NCBI RefSeq assembly: GCF_035825295.1
Contig: NZ_JAYMGI010000002.1
Span: 4,822,501-4,886,500 of the forward strand
Direction: 5' to 3'
Length of the DNA: 64,000 nt
Origin: Actinacidiphila sp. DG2A-62
GTDB taxonomy: Bacteria; Actinomycetota; Actinomycetes; Streptomycetales; Streptomycetaceae
Below, piece after piece: positions 10,900 to 18,725 of the stretch. Each line of letters begins with the position of its first letter. The first letter of the stretch is position 1. The translations under genes were made by a program, and so were the position numbers. Under the pieces are notes generated by a model that did no database searches, was not told the DNA's origin, and worked only from the letters and a program-made list of their open reading frames with translations.

Positions 10900-11716
10900 A
10901 GGTGAACCCTCCGTACTGCTGTACGGCACCCGAGATCTCGTCCGCCGTGGCGGCCTGGTCGTCGCCGTTGACCGGCGCGGGCCCCTGCTTCTGGGTGGAG
11001 GACTGGATCTTCCAGTCCCCCGCGGTCCACACCAGCTTCTCGCTGACGGTGAACCAGGATGACGACACCGGCTTGGTGGAGCCCTGGCCGGCCAGTCCGG
11101 ACAGCGCCGTGCACCACACGTCGACGCTCACCGCGTCGGGGGCCGAGGCGGTCACCTTGGCGCCGACCGGGACCGTACGGGAGACGAACGTCAGTCCGGC
11201 GGGCGCCGTGCCGTCGGAGGTGAGGCCGAGAGCCTTCTCCGCGTCGGCGGAGTACGCCCGGTCCAGGGTGCTCTGCAGGGCGGCGCTGACGGAGGGCGCG
11301 TAGACGGTGGCCACGATCTCGTGCCGCCGCCCCGCGTTGAACATGTCCACCCCGCCCAGCGCCACCGCGTAGTTCGCCGCCGCCGACTGCGCCCCCTGGA
11401 CGCTGTGCGCGAACCCCGCCGGGATGCCCGCGGTCTTCGACGTCACCGGCCGCTGCCCGGTCGGCGCGGTCGCGGAGGCCGCCGAGGAGCCCTTGGCGCC
11501 GCCGGCCTTGGTCCCTGACGTGCCGTCCGCCGCGGCGGAGCCGTCGCTCTTGCCGCCGCGGTTGGCGAACGCCAGCGCCGCGATCAGCAGCACCACCACG
11601 CCGACCACCGTCACCAGCGCGCGCCGCGGCTGCGGCTGGGTCCTGCGCCCGGTGCCGCCGGCGTGCTGCTCGGGCATCCGCGTCCTGGTGCCGGGCCCGT
11701 CCTCGCCGAGGCTCAT
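10889..11716 (-). CDS. membrane-anchored secretion-cluster protein
   Basis: This 275-residue protein has a short basic N-terminus, one membrane anchor at about 33-51, a low-complexity Ser/Ala/Gly linker to about 95, and an extracellular domain of about 170 residues. The position between the pilin-like gene and TrbL, and the single anchor followed by a compact domain, recall VirB8/TcpC-type proteins. I see no diagnostic motif, so that assignment is only inference. The start overlaps the small upstream gene as ATGA. Confidence 0.62.
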   Translation of the reverse strand: MSLGEDGPGTRTRMPEQHAGGTGRRTQPQPRRALVTVVGVVVLLIAALAFANRGGKSDGSAAADGTSGTKAGGAKGSSAASATAPTGQRPVTSKTAGIPAGFAHSVQGAQSAAANYAVALGGVDMFNAGRRHEIVATVYAPSVSAALQSTLDRAYSADAEKALGLTSDGTAPAGLTFVSRTVPVGAKVTASAPDAVSVDVWCTALSGLAGQGSTKPVSSSWFTVSEKLVWTAGDWKIQSSTQKQGPAPVNGDDQAATADEISGAVQQYGGFTYAR

Positions 11717-11880
11717 CGCTCCTCCACTCCGCGCGCCGCGGACGCCGCGGGCACGCGGCGGGCCCCCGGCACGCCGGGCGTCCCGGGTGCCGCGGGCATG
11801 CCGGGGCCGCCGCCGGGCATGCCGGGCATGCCGGGCCGGCGCGTGGCGCGGACGGCGCCGCTGCTTGGTTGAGTGGGCAT
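11713..11880 (-). CDS. small Met/Pro/Gly-rich protein of the secretion cluster
   Basis: A 55-residue frame contains MPGMPGGGPGMP-type repeats and ends in ATGA overlap with the next gene, which supports translation. ATG 11880 is used; a GTG six bases earlier is better spaced from GAGG. It has no membrane segment and no recognised family. It may be a cytoplasmic accessory, or only a coupling ORF. Confidence 0.45.
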   Translation of the reverse strand: MPTQPSSGAVRATRRPGMPGMPGGGPGMPAAPGTPGVPGARRVPAASAARGVEER

Positions 11881-11996
11881 CAGCACGCAGCCTCGATCGG
11901 AGCGATGGAGCCTGGGACGGGCTCCTGGACGTGGTCGGAGGCGCTGTACGGCCGCTGCGCGGGCCGCCGTACGGGCCCCCGGGTGGGCCGGGGCGG

Positions 11997-12305
11997 CTAC
12001 ACGGCCATCCCGTACACGATGGTGAACAGCGTGCCGAGCGATCCGATGATGAACACGCCGGTCAGTCCGGCGATGATCAGGCCCTTGCCCTGCTCCGCGC
12101 TGAAGGTGTCGCGCAGCGCCGTGGCGCCGATCCGCTGTTTCGCGGCACCCCAGATCGCGATGGCCAGGCACAGCAGGATCGCGGCGGCCATGACCACCTC
12201 GATCATCACACGTGCTTCGTTGCCGAGGGAACCGAAGGGTCCCCAGTCGGGGGCGATGCCACCGATGATGGTGTTGATGTCGCCCTTCGCGGCTGCCAGG
12301 AACAT
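11997..12305 (-). CDS. small two-helix membrane protein, possible VirB2/TrbC-like pilin
   Basis: This 102-residue protein has two hydrophobic helices (about 34-52 and 73-96) separated by a short basic loop (GAAKQRIG). That is the size and topology of VirB2/TrbC pilin subunits and of the first gene in actinomycete type IV-like clusters. ATG 12305 is preferred over a TTG at 12353 because GGTGGT precedes it. A gap of 116 nt separates it from the small downstream gene. Function as a pilus or channel subunit is inferred from position and topology. Confidence 0.62.
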   Translation of the reverse strand: MFLAAAKGDINTIIGGIAPDWGPFGSLGNEARVMIEVVMAAAILLCLAIAIWGAAKQRIGATALRDTFSAEQGKGLIIAGLTGVFIIGSLGTLFTIVYGMAV

Positions 12306-12650
12306 GTAACTCACCACCCCGCTCGACCAGTTGGCTCCCTCGCCGGGGCGCAAGGGGCCAGGTTCCAGTTTGACGGAGGATTCCGCTGTTGCATGTCGAC
12401 TGAGTGACTTTCTCGGCGGATCGTCCGTGTGATCCGGCCCGCAACCCCCAGACTGGGGTGTGGACCGGTGTTCGAAGGACAGAGACGACTACTCTGTGTA
12501 TCACGAGCATCACCCCAGGGCAACGATGAGAACGTGTGAGCGGGACATCCGGAAAGTCCGGGGTCGGCGCGGCCGCGGCGGCGGCCGCGCCGTCCGGCAC
12601 GGGCGGCGGCGTCGGCACGTCCGACGCGGACGGGAAGCGGGAGGGGCGTC
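12306..12650. promoter_or_regulatory. divergent intergenic region, secretion cluster / cell-wall hydrolase
   Basis: This 345-nt region separates the minus-strand secretion operon from the plus-strand hydrolase and must carry both promoters. It holds the short palindrome CCCCAGACTGGGG near 12447-12459. No convincing -35/-10 pair or extra gene was found; a frame starting at GTG 12536 is rejected. Confidence 0.4.
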
Positions 12651-13658
12651 GTGGCGCGCAAGGTCTGGCTGGCCGTCATCATCGGCGTGGGCCTGAGCTT
12701 TTCGTTCCTCGCGCTGCTCGTCGTGGGCACCTACTCCGCCGCGGCCGGGCTCGCCAAGGGCGGCGGCGGCCGGGTCACGCTCGCCAAGGGCACGGTGCCG
12801 GCCGTGTACCAGCCGCTGGTCCAGCAGTGGGGGAATCTGTGCCCCGCGCTGAACCCGGCGCTGCTGGCCGCCCAGCTGTATCAGGAGAGCGGCTGGGACG
12901 CCCGGGCGCAGAGTCCCGCGCAGGCGCAGGGGATAGCGCAGTTCATCCCCGGCACCTGGGCCACCCACGGCATCGACGCCAACGGCGACGGCAAGGCCGA
13001 CGTGTGGGACCCCGAGGACGCGATCCCCTCCGCCGCCTCCTACGACTGCGAACTCGCCTCGTACGTCAAGGACGTGCCGGGGAACATCACCGACAACATG
13101 CTCGCGTCGTACAACGCCGGCGCGTACGCGGTGATCAGGGCCGGCGGGGTGCCGCCGTTCGCCGAGACGCAGAACTACGTCAAGCGCATCCGCACCCTGG
13201 CCGGCAGCTTCGCCGCGCCGGCCGGCACCGTCGCGCCCTCGCAGCAGGCGGCCGCGGCGATCTACTACGCGCAGCAGCAGCTGGGCAAGAAGTACCTGTG
13301 GGGCGGCGAGGGCACGGCCGCGCAGGGCGGCAGGTTCGACTGCTCGGGCCTGACCCAGGCGTCGTACCGCTCGGTCGGGATCACGCTGCCGCGGGTGGCG
13401 AACGACCAGTGGAACGCCGGCCCGCACCCGGCGCGCAACCAACTGCTCCCCGGGGACCTGGTCTTCTTCGCCTACGATCTGAACGACCCGCGGTCCATCC
13501 ACCACGTCGGCATCTACGTCGGCGGCGGGTACATGATCGACGCGCCGCACACCGGCGCGGTGATCCGGTTCGACCCGATCGACTCGCCCGACTACATCGG
13601 CGCGACGCGGGTCACCCAGGCGGGCGCGCAGGCGCTGCCGACGGCCACGGGCGTGTGA
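12651..13658 (+). CDS. bifunctional lytic transglycosylase / NlpC-P60 peptidase
   Basis: This 335-residue peptidoglycan hydrolase has an N-terminal membrane anchor (5-28), a goose-lysozyme/SLT-like domain and a C-terminal NlpC/P60 domain. The SLT-like domain has catalytic Glu near 79 in YQESGWDARAQS, with QGIAQFIPGTW following. The NlpC/P60 domain has Cys 231 in RFDCSGLTQ and His near 285 in HHVGIYVGGGYMID. It would open the wall locally by cutting glycan strands and peptide stems. Such enzymes accompany type IV secretion systems in Gram-positive bacteria, and its divergent position fits that role. The GTG start has GGGAGGGG just upstream. Confidence 0.88.
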   Translation: MARKVWLAVIIGVGLSFSFLALLVVGTYSAAAGLAKGGGGRVTLAKGTVPAVYQPLVQQWGNLCPALNPALLAAQLYQESGWDARAQSPAQAQGIAQFIPGTWATHGIDANGDGKADVWDPEDAIPSAASYDCELASYVKDVPGNITDNMLASYNAGAYAVIRAGGVPPFAETQNYVKRIRTLAGSFAAPAGTVAPSQQAAAAIYYAQQQLGKKYLWGGEGTAAQGGRFDCSGLTQASYRSVGITLPRVANDQWNAGPHPARNQLLPGDLVFFAYDLNDPRSIHHVGIYVGGGYMIDAPHTGAVIRFDPIDSPDYIGATRVTQAGAQALPTATGV

Positions 13659-14101
13659 CGCCCGCGCGGTCCTGCGCCGCCCCGCTACCCGGCTACCCCG
13701 CTACTCCGTCATCCCGCCGCTGTGACGCGTGTGACGGGTGCGCACGGTGAGGTCTTGGCCTAAGCGTTGACCATCCGGGCGGATTTGTCCGTTCGGCCTG
13801 GTCACCCTTGCATAACGGCCTGGTGATCTTCTGGCGAAGACAGGAACGCTACATACCGTATCGGCCGTTGTACGGGGGAGAATGACGCGGGACGCAAGCG
13901 ACGGAGGTTGCAGACGAGTCGACGCACACCGGCTGTGCCGTCCGGGGGTCGTGAACCCGCGGACGCCGCGATCCGGCGGCTCGGCCCGTACGGCCCGTCA
14001 GGCACGCACGCGGGTGCGTACGCCGTGAGCGCGGCGTGCAGGACAGGGCAGGGCACGCAAGTGCATGTAGGTCATACATGTGGGTAAGGGGCACCACCGC
14101 C
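13659..14101. other. 443-nt stretch without a confident gene
   Basis: Between the hydrolase and the PAP2 gene I see promoter-like AT-richer sequence around 13770-13870 and one small candidate ORF listed separately. No clear terminator, RNA gene or repeat was found. Confidence 0.4.
13882..14028 (+). CDS. candidate small Arg-rich ORF
   Basis: A 48-codon frame beginning MTRDASDGGCRRVDAHRLC lies 74 nt before the PAP2 gene. GGGGGAG sits only one base before the ATG, which is too close to be a normal ribosome-binding site. It could be a leader peptide for the PAP2 gene or chance in GC-rich DNA. Confidence 0.2.
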   Translation: MTRDASDGGCRRVDAHRLCRPGVVNPRTPRSGGSARTARQARTRVRTP

Positions 14102-14854
14102 ATGGCAGAGGTCGCTAACGACAGCGTGAACCCCGACATCAGCCTGCTCCGCGACATCAACGGACTGGCCCGGCAGGCGCCGCACGGCGTGGACCGCGGC
14201 GTCGAGATCCTCGGCGAGTACGGCCTGGTCGCCCTGTGTCTGCTGCTGGCCGGCTGGTGCTGGTGGCGGGTGGCCCGCCGGGCGCCGCGCGCCGAGGCTC
14301 CGGTGGCCGTCGCCGGGGTGGCCTGGGCGGTGGCCGCGGGCGCGGTCGCCCTGCTGCTCGCCGTGCCGGTGCGCGCGCTGGTCCAGCGCCCCCGCCCGTA
14401 CACCGAGCACGACGGCCTCGACGTGCTGATCCGTCCCGGCCACCACTTCTCGTTCGTCAGCGACCACGCGGCCCTCACCGCGGCCGTGGCGGTGGGCCTG
14501 TTCATGGTCAGCCGCGGCTGGGGCACGGTCGTTATAGTGCTCGCGCTCGCGGAGGGCTTCACCCGGGTCTACCTCGGCGTGCAGTACCCCACCGACGTGA
14601 TCGGCGGGTTCGCGCTCGGCGCGGCGACGGCGCTGCTGCTCGCGCCGCTGGGGCTGGCGCTGTTCACGGCGCTCGCGCGGAGGGTCGCGGGGACGCGGGC
14701 GGCGCCCCTGGTCCACGCGGCGCGCGCGGGCGCGGGCGGCGGCGGGGGCACGGCCGCCGCGTCGGGGTCTGCGGCGTCCGCGTCGGCGTCGGCGGCGACT
14801 CCGCCGGGCGCGGCGGCGCGGCCGAGCGCGGCGGACAACGACTTGGCGGCGTGA
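14102..14854 (+). CDS. PAP2-superfamily phosphatase-like membrane protein
   Basis: This 250-residue protein has about five membrane helices. The three PAP2 motifs are recognisable: RALVQRPRP at about 91-99, FVSDHAAL at about 118-125, and TRVYLGVQYPTD at about 154-165. In motif 3 the family's nucleophilic His is replaced by Gln 161 (codon CAG), which should reduce or remove lipid-phosphate phosphatase activity. The Ala/Ser-rich C-terminal tail (about 200-250) is low complexity. ATG 14102 is the probable start; ATG 14078 is an alternative closer to TATA-like sequence. Substrate (undecaprenyl pyrophosphate or another lipid phosphate) is unknown. Confidence 0.8.
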   Translation: MAEVANDSVNPDISLLRDINGLARQAPHGVDRGVEILGEYGLVALCLLLAGWCWWRVARRAPRAEAPVAVAGVAWAVAAGAVALLLAVPVRALVQRPRPYTEHDGLDVLIRPGHHFSFVSDHAALTAAVAVGLFMVSRGWGTVVIVLALAEGFTRVYLGVQYPTDVIGGFALGAATALLLAPLGLALFTALARRVAGTRAAPLVHAARAGAGGGGGTAAASGSAASASASAATPPGAAARPSAADNDLAA

Positions 14855-14900
14855 AGCGCCCGGCGGGAGGGCGGGCTGCGGCGCGGGCGCCGGCGGCCGG

Positions 14901-15536
14901 TCAGCTCTTGCCGATCGTGCTGGGGATGCAACGGATGCCGTGCATGAACCGGTCGAGGTCAGGGAGTGCTTCGACGAACCGGTCGTGGTCGTTGGCCATC
15001 AGGAACGCGTGCACGTCGGTGGCGAAGGCCTCGTTGCGGAAGATGTAGTTGACCTGGTCGTAGGGGCCTTCGAGCTCGCCGTGCCAGGATGCCCGGACGC
15101 CGGTGCCCAGGTTCTCCGTGGTGATCCAGTCCGCGACGGGCGTCGTCGTCGCCGTCTTGGTGCCGCCGTACGCGTAGTACTGGATGGCCTCCTCCCAGGT
15201 GCCCATGGTTTTCCACAGGCCCACGGCGAGCAGCAGCGGAACTTTGGTGTAATCGGGGCAGTGCAGATAGAGCATGTGTCCGGCGATGTGTCCGGCGGCT
15301 TCGTGGTGGGCCCGCACCAGCCGCTCGGCGAAGGGGAGGACTTCTTTCTTGACGACCTTTTTGGTGAGCGTCCGCCCGCCGCGCAGGAAGCGGTCGCAGG
15401 CGTTTTCGTAAGCCCACTCCGCGGCGTCCGGCCATTTGATGCCCTTGAAGGCCAGCGGCATGAGAAACCACCGGTCCCGGTCGTAGTCGATCTCGGCCCA
15501 GTTGTCGGTCGTCGTGCGGTGGTCGAAGTCCGTCAT
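14901..15536 (-). CDS. hypothetical protein of the type VII secretion unit
   Basis: This 211-residue soluble protein is rich in Trp, Tyr and charged residues and has no signal peptide or membrane segment. I do not recognise the family. Its ATG overlaps the stop of the preceding gene (ATGA), so it is the fourth gene of a tightly coupled operon with a WXG100-like protein and a T7SS-signal protein. A chaperone, immunity or effector role is possible, but the sequence does not decide. The gene ends convergent with the PAP2 gene, 46 nt away. Confidence 0.68.
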   Translation of the reverse strand: MTDFDHRTTTDNWAEIDYDRDRWFLMPLAFKGIKWPDAAEWAYENACDRFLRGGRTLTKKVVKKEVLPFAERLVRAHHEAAGHIAGHMLYLHCPDYTKVPLLLAVGLWKTMGTWEEAIQYYAYGGTKTATTTPVADWITTENLGTGVRASWHGELEGPYDQVNYIFRNEAFATDVHAFLMANDHDRFVEALPDLDRFMHGIRCIPSTIGKS

Positions 15537-16138
15537 GCCGTCTCCTCCTGCCTGACCCACCGGAAGGTGCCCATGATCGCGTCGAACAACGCGCACAGCA
15601 GCTTGGCCGTACGGTCGTCCGGATCGCCCTCGCCCACGGTGGAGAAGGACGAGACGAGCCAGCTGTCGGGCGTGGCCGGCACCGGGAGGATGTACTCCAC
15701 CCGCCGCGACGGGTGGTCGACGTCGCGGGCCGGATCGGCGTCGTACGTCCGCTCGGTGCGCAGGCCGGAGGTGCCGTCCAGCTCCACCGGCTCGCCCGCG
15801 CCGGCGCTGGTGGCCAGGACCTCGGCGAGGACGTGCCGCGGATCGGGGGCGTCGGGCTTGCCGAACTCGGCGTACGACACGAGGAAGGAGGCCGGCAGGT
15901 TGCGTTCCGGCCGCCCGAAGGGGAGGTACAGATCCACTCCGGCGTTCTGCCGCGCCTGAGCCACGAGTGACTGCAGCCGGTTCGCCAGCTCCCGGCGGTA
16001 CTGCGCGACCTGGTCACGGCTGTGCTTGGCGAAGGCCTCGTCCAGCAGGGCCGCGATCGCGCGGTCGGCGCCGCGCCGCACCGGGATCTTGCGCCATTCC
16101 CTCGGTACCACGAGCCGGTAGCCGCTCACGGGGATCAT
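15533..16138 (-). CDS. hypothetical protein, type VII secretion accessory
   Basis: This 201-residue protein begins MIPVSGYRLVVPREWRKIPV, with no signal sequence and a mixed alpha/beta composition. Proteins with this kind of N-terminus commonly sit beside WXG100-like genes in streptomycetes and are thought to be cytoplasmic ESX accessory proteins (EspG-like position); this is recalled, not checked. Its start overlaps the upstream gene by 4 nt and its stop overlaps the downstream start by 4 nt. Confidence 0.66.
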   Translation of the reverse strand: MIPVSGYRLVVPREWRKIPVRRGADRAIAALLDEAFAKHSRDQVAQYRRELANRLQSLVAQARQNAGVDLYLPFGRPERNLPASFLVSYAEFGKPDAPDPRHVLAEVLATSAGAGEPVELDGTSGLRTERTYDADPARDVDHPSRRVEYILPVPATPDSWLVSSFSTVGEGDPDDRTAKLLCALFDAIMGTFRWVRQEETA

Positions 16139-17484
16139 GAGCCGATCTCCCGGGTGGTCAGTTGCTTCAGCCGGCCGAAAGTGTCCCAGTGCGGGGAGGT
16201 GTCGCCCTCCAGTTGCGGGTGGCTCACACCGCCTTCGAAGTCGTTGCCGATCCAGTTGATGAGGTCGCTGCCGCCCGCCCAGTGGCCGAACTCGTCGGCG
16301 ACGTTGGCGGCCCCGTTGGCGAACCGCACCGCGTGGAGCACGCTGGCGCTGCGGGCGAGGGCGTTGGGGAAGAGCCGGGTGTCGGGGAACTCCTCGGCGA
16401 GCGCGCGGAGTTTGGCGAGGTGCTCGACGACTTCCTTCTCGCCGCCGGCGAGGAACTTCTGCCCGACGGCGCGGCCGTAGTCGGAGAGGGCGGAGGCGGC
16501 GCGCTGTCCGATGGTCTGGCTGACGTCGAGCGGCAGCTCCAACCTCTCCGTCAGTGTCCTGGCGACGTCTTCACCGATGTCCTCCACCGGCGTCCGCACC
16601 GTCTTCGCGACGGACTCGGCGAACTCGGTGGAGTTCTTGAGCAGCCCCTTGGCCCAGGTCGCGGTGCCCAGGGTCGCGAGCGCGACGATGTCGAGGCCGA
16701 CGTCGATCCAGGAACCGTCGCCGGCCAGGGCGAGCGAGGTGTGGCCGAGGAGGGCGGTCAGCATCAGGCCGGCGAGCAGACCGGTGGCGATGTCGAGGCC
16801 GGGGATGAAGAGGGAGGCGATCACCAGGGCGGTGACGATCCAGGTGCAGACATCGGCGAGCAGCTTGATGAGCTCGGCGTGTTCGTGGACGAAGTCCTTG
16901 AACTTGTCCCAGCGGCTGTCCTTGAGCCCGTCGTGCTCGGTGTCCTCGATCTTCTGCTTCCAGTGGCTTGCGCGTTCGTCCCGCTGTTCCTTGATGCGGG
17001 CCAACTGGTGTTTGGCGGCGTCGAGTTCGCCCTGCGCGGCGTGACGGGCGCGGTCGGCGGCGTCCTGCTGCTGCTTCTCCTCGGTGGTGAGGTGCGGTGC
17101 GGGTGAGCCGGGTGCGGGCTCGGCCTCCGGTGCGGTGGCGGTGGTCGCGACGGCCTGGGCACGGGCGAGCGCCTTGAGGGAGTCCGCCTGGCACTGGTCG
17201 AGGTCGTCGGCCCAGCTGCCGAGGTAGCCGGAGACGTGCTCGTAGCGGGCGGCGACCTTGTCCAGGCCGTCGCGCAGGTCGGTCGCGGTCTCCCGCATCG
17301 TGTCGGCGAACTTCCCGATGTTCTCGTCGCCGGCGATCGCCTTGAGCAGGGTGATCTGGTCACGGATGGTTCCGGCCATCCGGCCCAGCCGGTTCGCCTC
17401 CTCGCGTATCTCCTGCGGATCGCCCGGCACCGGGTCCGCGCTCTCGCCGAGGACGGCCCACTCCGCGTCGGACGGCCTGCTCAT
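16135..17484 (-). CDS. putative type VII-secreted protein (T7SS signal domain)
   Basis: This 449-residue protein has an N-terminal helical region with ADPVPGDPQEI at about 16-26, the signature of the T7SS-signal domain of actinobacterial substrates. Long coiled-coil helices follow (about 30-200, with a Glu/Lys/Gln-rich stretch at 130-175), then a hydrophobic segment (about 220-265) and a C-terminal region with no recognised toxin motif. It would be exported with the WXG100-like partner encoded just upstream. The start overlaps the partner gene (4 nt). It may be a structural substrate or a polymorphic-toxin scaffold whose toxic domain is unknown. Confidence 0.72.
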   Translation of the reverse strand: MSRPSDAEWAVLGESADPVPGDPQEIREEANRLGRMAGTIRDQITLLKAIAGDENIGKFADTMRETATDLRDGLDKVAARYEHVSGYLGSWADDLDQCQADSLKALARAQAVATTATAPEAEPAPGSPAPHLTTEEKQQQDAADRARHAAQGELDAAKHQLARIKEQRDERASHWKQKIEDTEHDGLKDSRWDKFKDFVHEHAELIKLLADVCTWIVTALVIASLFIPGLDIATGLLAGLMLTALLGHTSLALAGDGSWIDVGLDIVALATLGTATWAKGLLKNSTEFAESVAKTVRTPVEDIGEDVARTLTERLELPLDVSQTIGQRAASALSDYGRAVGQKFLAGGEKEVVEHLAKLRALAEEFPDTRLFPNALARSASVLHAVRFANGAANVADEFGHWAGGSDLINWIGNDFEGGVSHPQLEGDTSPHWDTFGRLKQLTTREIGS

Positions 17485-17786
17485 TCCCCGTGCCGCGCCT
17501 TCGCAGGCCGGTCGAGCCCGTCCTTCAGCTTCTTGTCGACGTCCTTGAAGGCTTCCAGGGTCTTCTCCGTCATCTCGCCCATGGCCTGGATCTTGTCCAG
17601 CAGCTTGTGCCGGTGGTAGTCCCAGTTGCTCGCGAAGTCGTGCATCGCGTGCGCCATGTCGCCGGAGCCGAGCGAGTCCTTGATGTCCGCCTGGTGGTGC
17701 TTCGTGTCGTCCAACTCGCGTTGTATGGCTTTCAGGTGGCGCGAGGACTCCTCGAGCGTTTCGTACGAGACCCTGAGATCCGTCAT
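17481..17786 (-). CDS. WXG100/ESX-like small secreted protein
   Basis: This 101-residue all-helical protein has the helix-turn-helix pattern of the WXG100 superfamily. The turn region reads FASNWDYHRHKL at about 52-63, with Trp at the expected position but no strict W-x-G. ATG 17786 is chosen; the open frame upstream has no support. It heads a four-gene operon with 4-nt overlaps throughout, which implies stoichiometric co-translation with the T7SS-signal protein. No ESX ATPase (EccC) is in this window. Confidence 0.7.
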   Translation of the reverse strand: MTDLRVSYETLEESSRHLKAIQRELDDTKHHQADIKDSLGSGDMAHAMHDFASNWDYHRHKLLDKIQAMGEMTEKTLEAFKDVDKKLKDGLDRPAKARHGE

Positions 17787-17984
17787 ATGAACCAGGCTTT
17801 CAATCCTACGGAACTCGAACAAGCGCTTCCGGGGAAAGGGCGGGCAAAGAAGCAGCCGTCCCGGCCCGCCGCTCGGCGCGCACGGCGCGGCCTCCCGGCG
17901 CGCCGGCCCGTGAAGGCGTTGTGAATCGTGCTGCAAACCCGTACCGATCGTGGGACGGCACTACAGCCGCGTGCGGGCCGCCGG

Positions 17985-17990
17985 TACTGT
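17985..17990 (+). promoter_or_regulatory. -10-like element of cassette 1
   Basis: TACTGT lies in GCCGGTACTGTCGGTGTC, 80 nt before the lipoprotein start. The same block recurs as GCCGGTAGTGTCGATG at 19776-19781 and 20719-20724, about 70 nt before the starts of cassettes 2 and 3. Conservation between cassettes suggests a shared promoter; no clear -35 is visible. Confidence 0.4.
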
Positions 17991-18034
17991 CGGTGTCCAG
18001 GCGTACGGCATCGTCGGCGACGATCCGCGCGCCG

Positions 18035-18276
18035 ACTCGACACACCGGACACTCACGGGGGACCGCAACGTGACTCGCTCTTCCCTGCCCGTCGCCGTCG
18101 CACTCGCGGCCGCGGGGGGCCTGCTGCTGACCGCTTGCGGCGGGGGCGGTTCGGACAGCTCCGACAAGATCGCGACCTCCGCCCCGCCGGCCACCTCGGC
18201 GGCACCGACGACCACCGCCCCGCCCACCCAGCCCGCCGGCCGAAGGCCCCGACGTTCGCCCTGCCGCCGGACGCCA
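18035..18276 (+). repeat. direct repeat copy A (5' end of lipoprotein gene)
   Basis: About 240 nt, from GACTCGACACACCGGACACT through the leader, signal peptide, Thr/Pro linker and CTGCCGCCGGAC, is nearly identical to 19817-20075. After this point the two genes diverge. The likely cause is a recent duplication or gene conversion of the 5' part only. Confidence 0.75.
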
Positions 18277-18725
18277 AGGTGGAGTTCGAGGGTTTCGAAG
18301 ACCCCGACGCCGCCAAGCAGTCGGTGCTGCGTGACGTGAAGAACGTGATCATGACCATGCAGGAGGCCGAGGGAGAAGGCAAGGGGAGCACGCCCAACAT
18401 CAAGCGGTACTTCACCCAGCTTCAGGGTGCCAAGTTCTCCGACGACGTCATCGCCTATCGCAAGCAGGGCCTGACCATCACCGGCACCGTGAAGGACTAC
18501 CGGCCGATCGTGTCATTCGACGCCAAGGACCGTGCGCAGGTCAGCTACTGCGAGGACGAGAGCAAGGCGTTCGACAAGGTGATCGCCACCGGGCAGGTGC
18601 GCCGCACCAGTCCGTCCCTCAAGGACTTCAGCCTGTGGCACATGGGTCTGTCCAAGAACGCCGCCGGGGACTGGCAGTTGGTGGATTACTCCCAGCAGAA
18701 GGGTGTGGGCAAATGCGCAGTGTGA
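18070..18725 (+). pseudogene. lipoprotein of cassette 1, frameshifted
   Basis: The GTG start at 18070 gives a lipoprotein signal with lipobox LLTACGGG (Cys about 22) and a Ser/Thr/Pro linker. The frame then changes by -1 near 18230-18245 (CCCGCCGGCCGAAGG). The downstream frame is clearly coding: KAPTFALPPDAKVEFEGF, a conserved YCEDESKAF block and a C-terminal KC. Restored, it would be about 218 residues, an NTF2-like-sized extracellular domain with two Cys residues that could pair. It is paralogous to the genes at 19853 and 20794. Its 3' end overlaps the secreted-protein gene by 13 nt. Function unknown; an assembly error or true pseudogene cannot be separated here. Confidence 0.65.

Noticed and set aside
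12536-12650. GTG-initiated frame upstream of the wall hydrolase (Ala/Gly/Ser-rich)
   Set aside because: It is out of frame with the hydrolase and continues as an Arg-rich shadow. The GTG at 12651 has its own ribosome-binding site.
17788-17925. 45-codon frame MNQAFNPTELEQALPGKGRA...
   Set aside because: No ribosome-binding site, Arg-rich low-complexity end, and it lies in the promoter gap of the divergent type VII operon.
18200-18260. Programmed -1 frameshifting in the lipoprotein genes
   Set aside because: No slippery heptamer or downstream pseudoknot is visible, and the intact third paralogue needs none. A duplicated mutation or read error is simpler.
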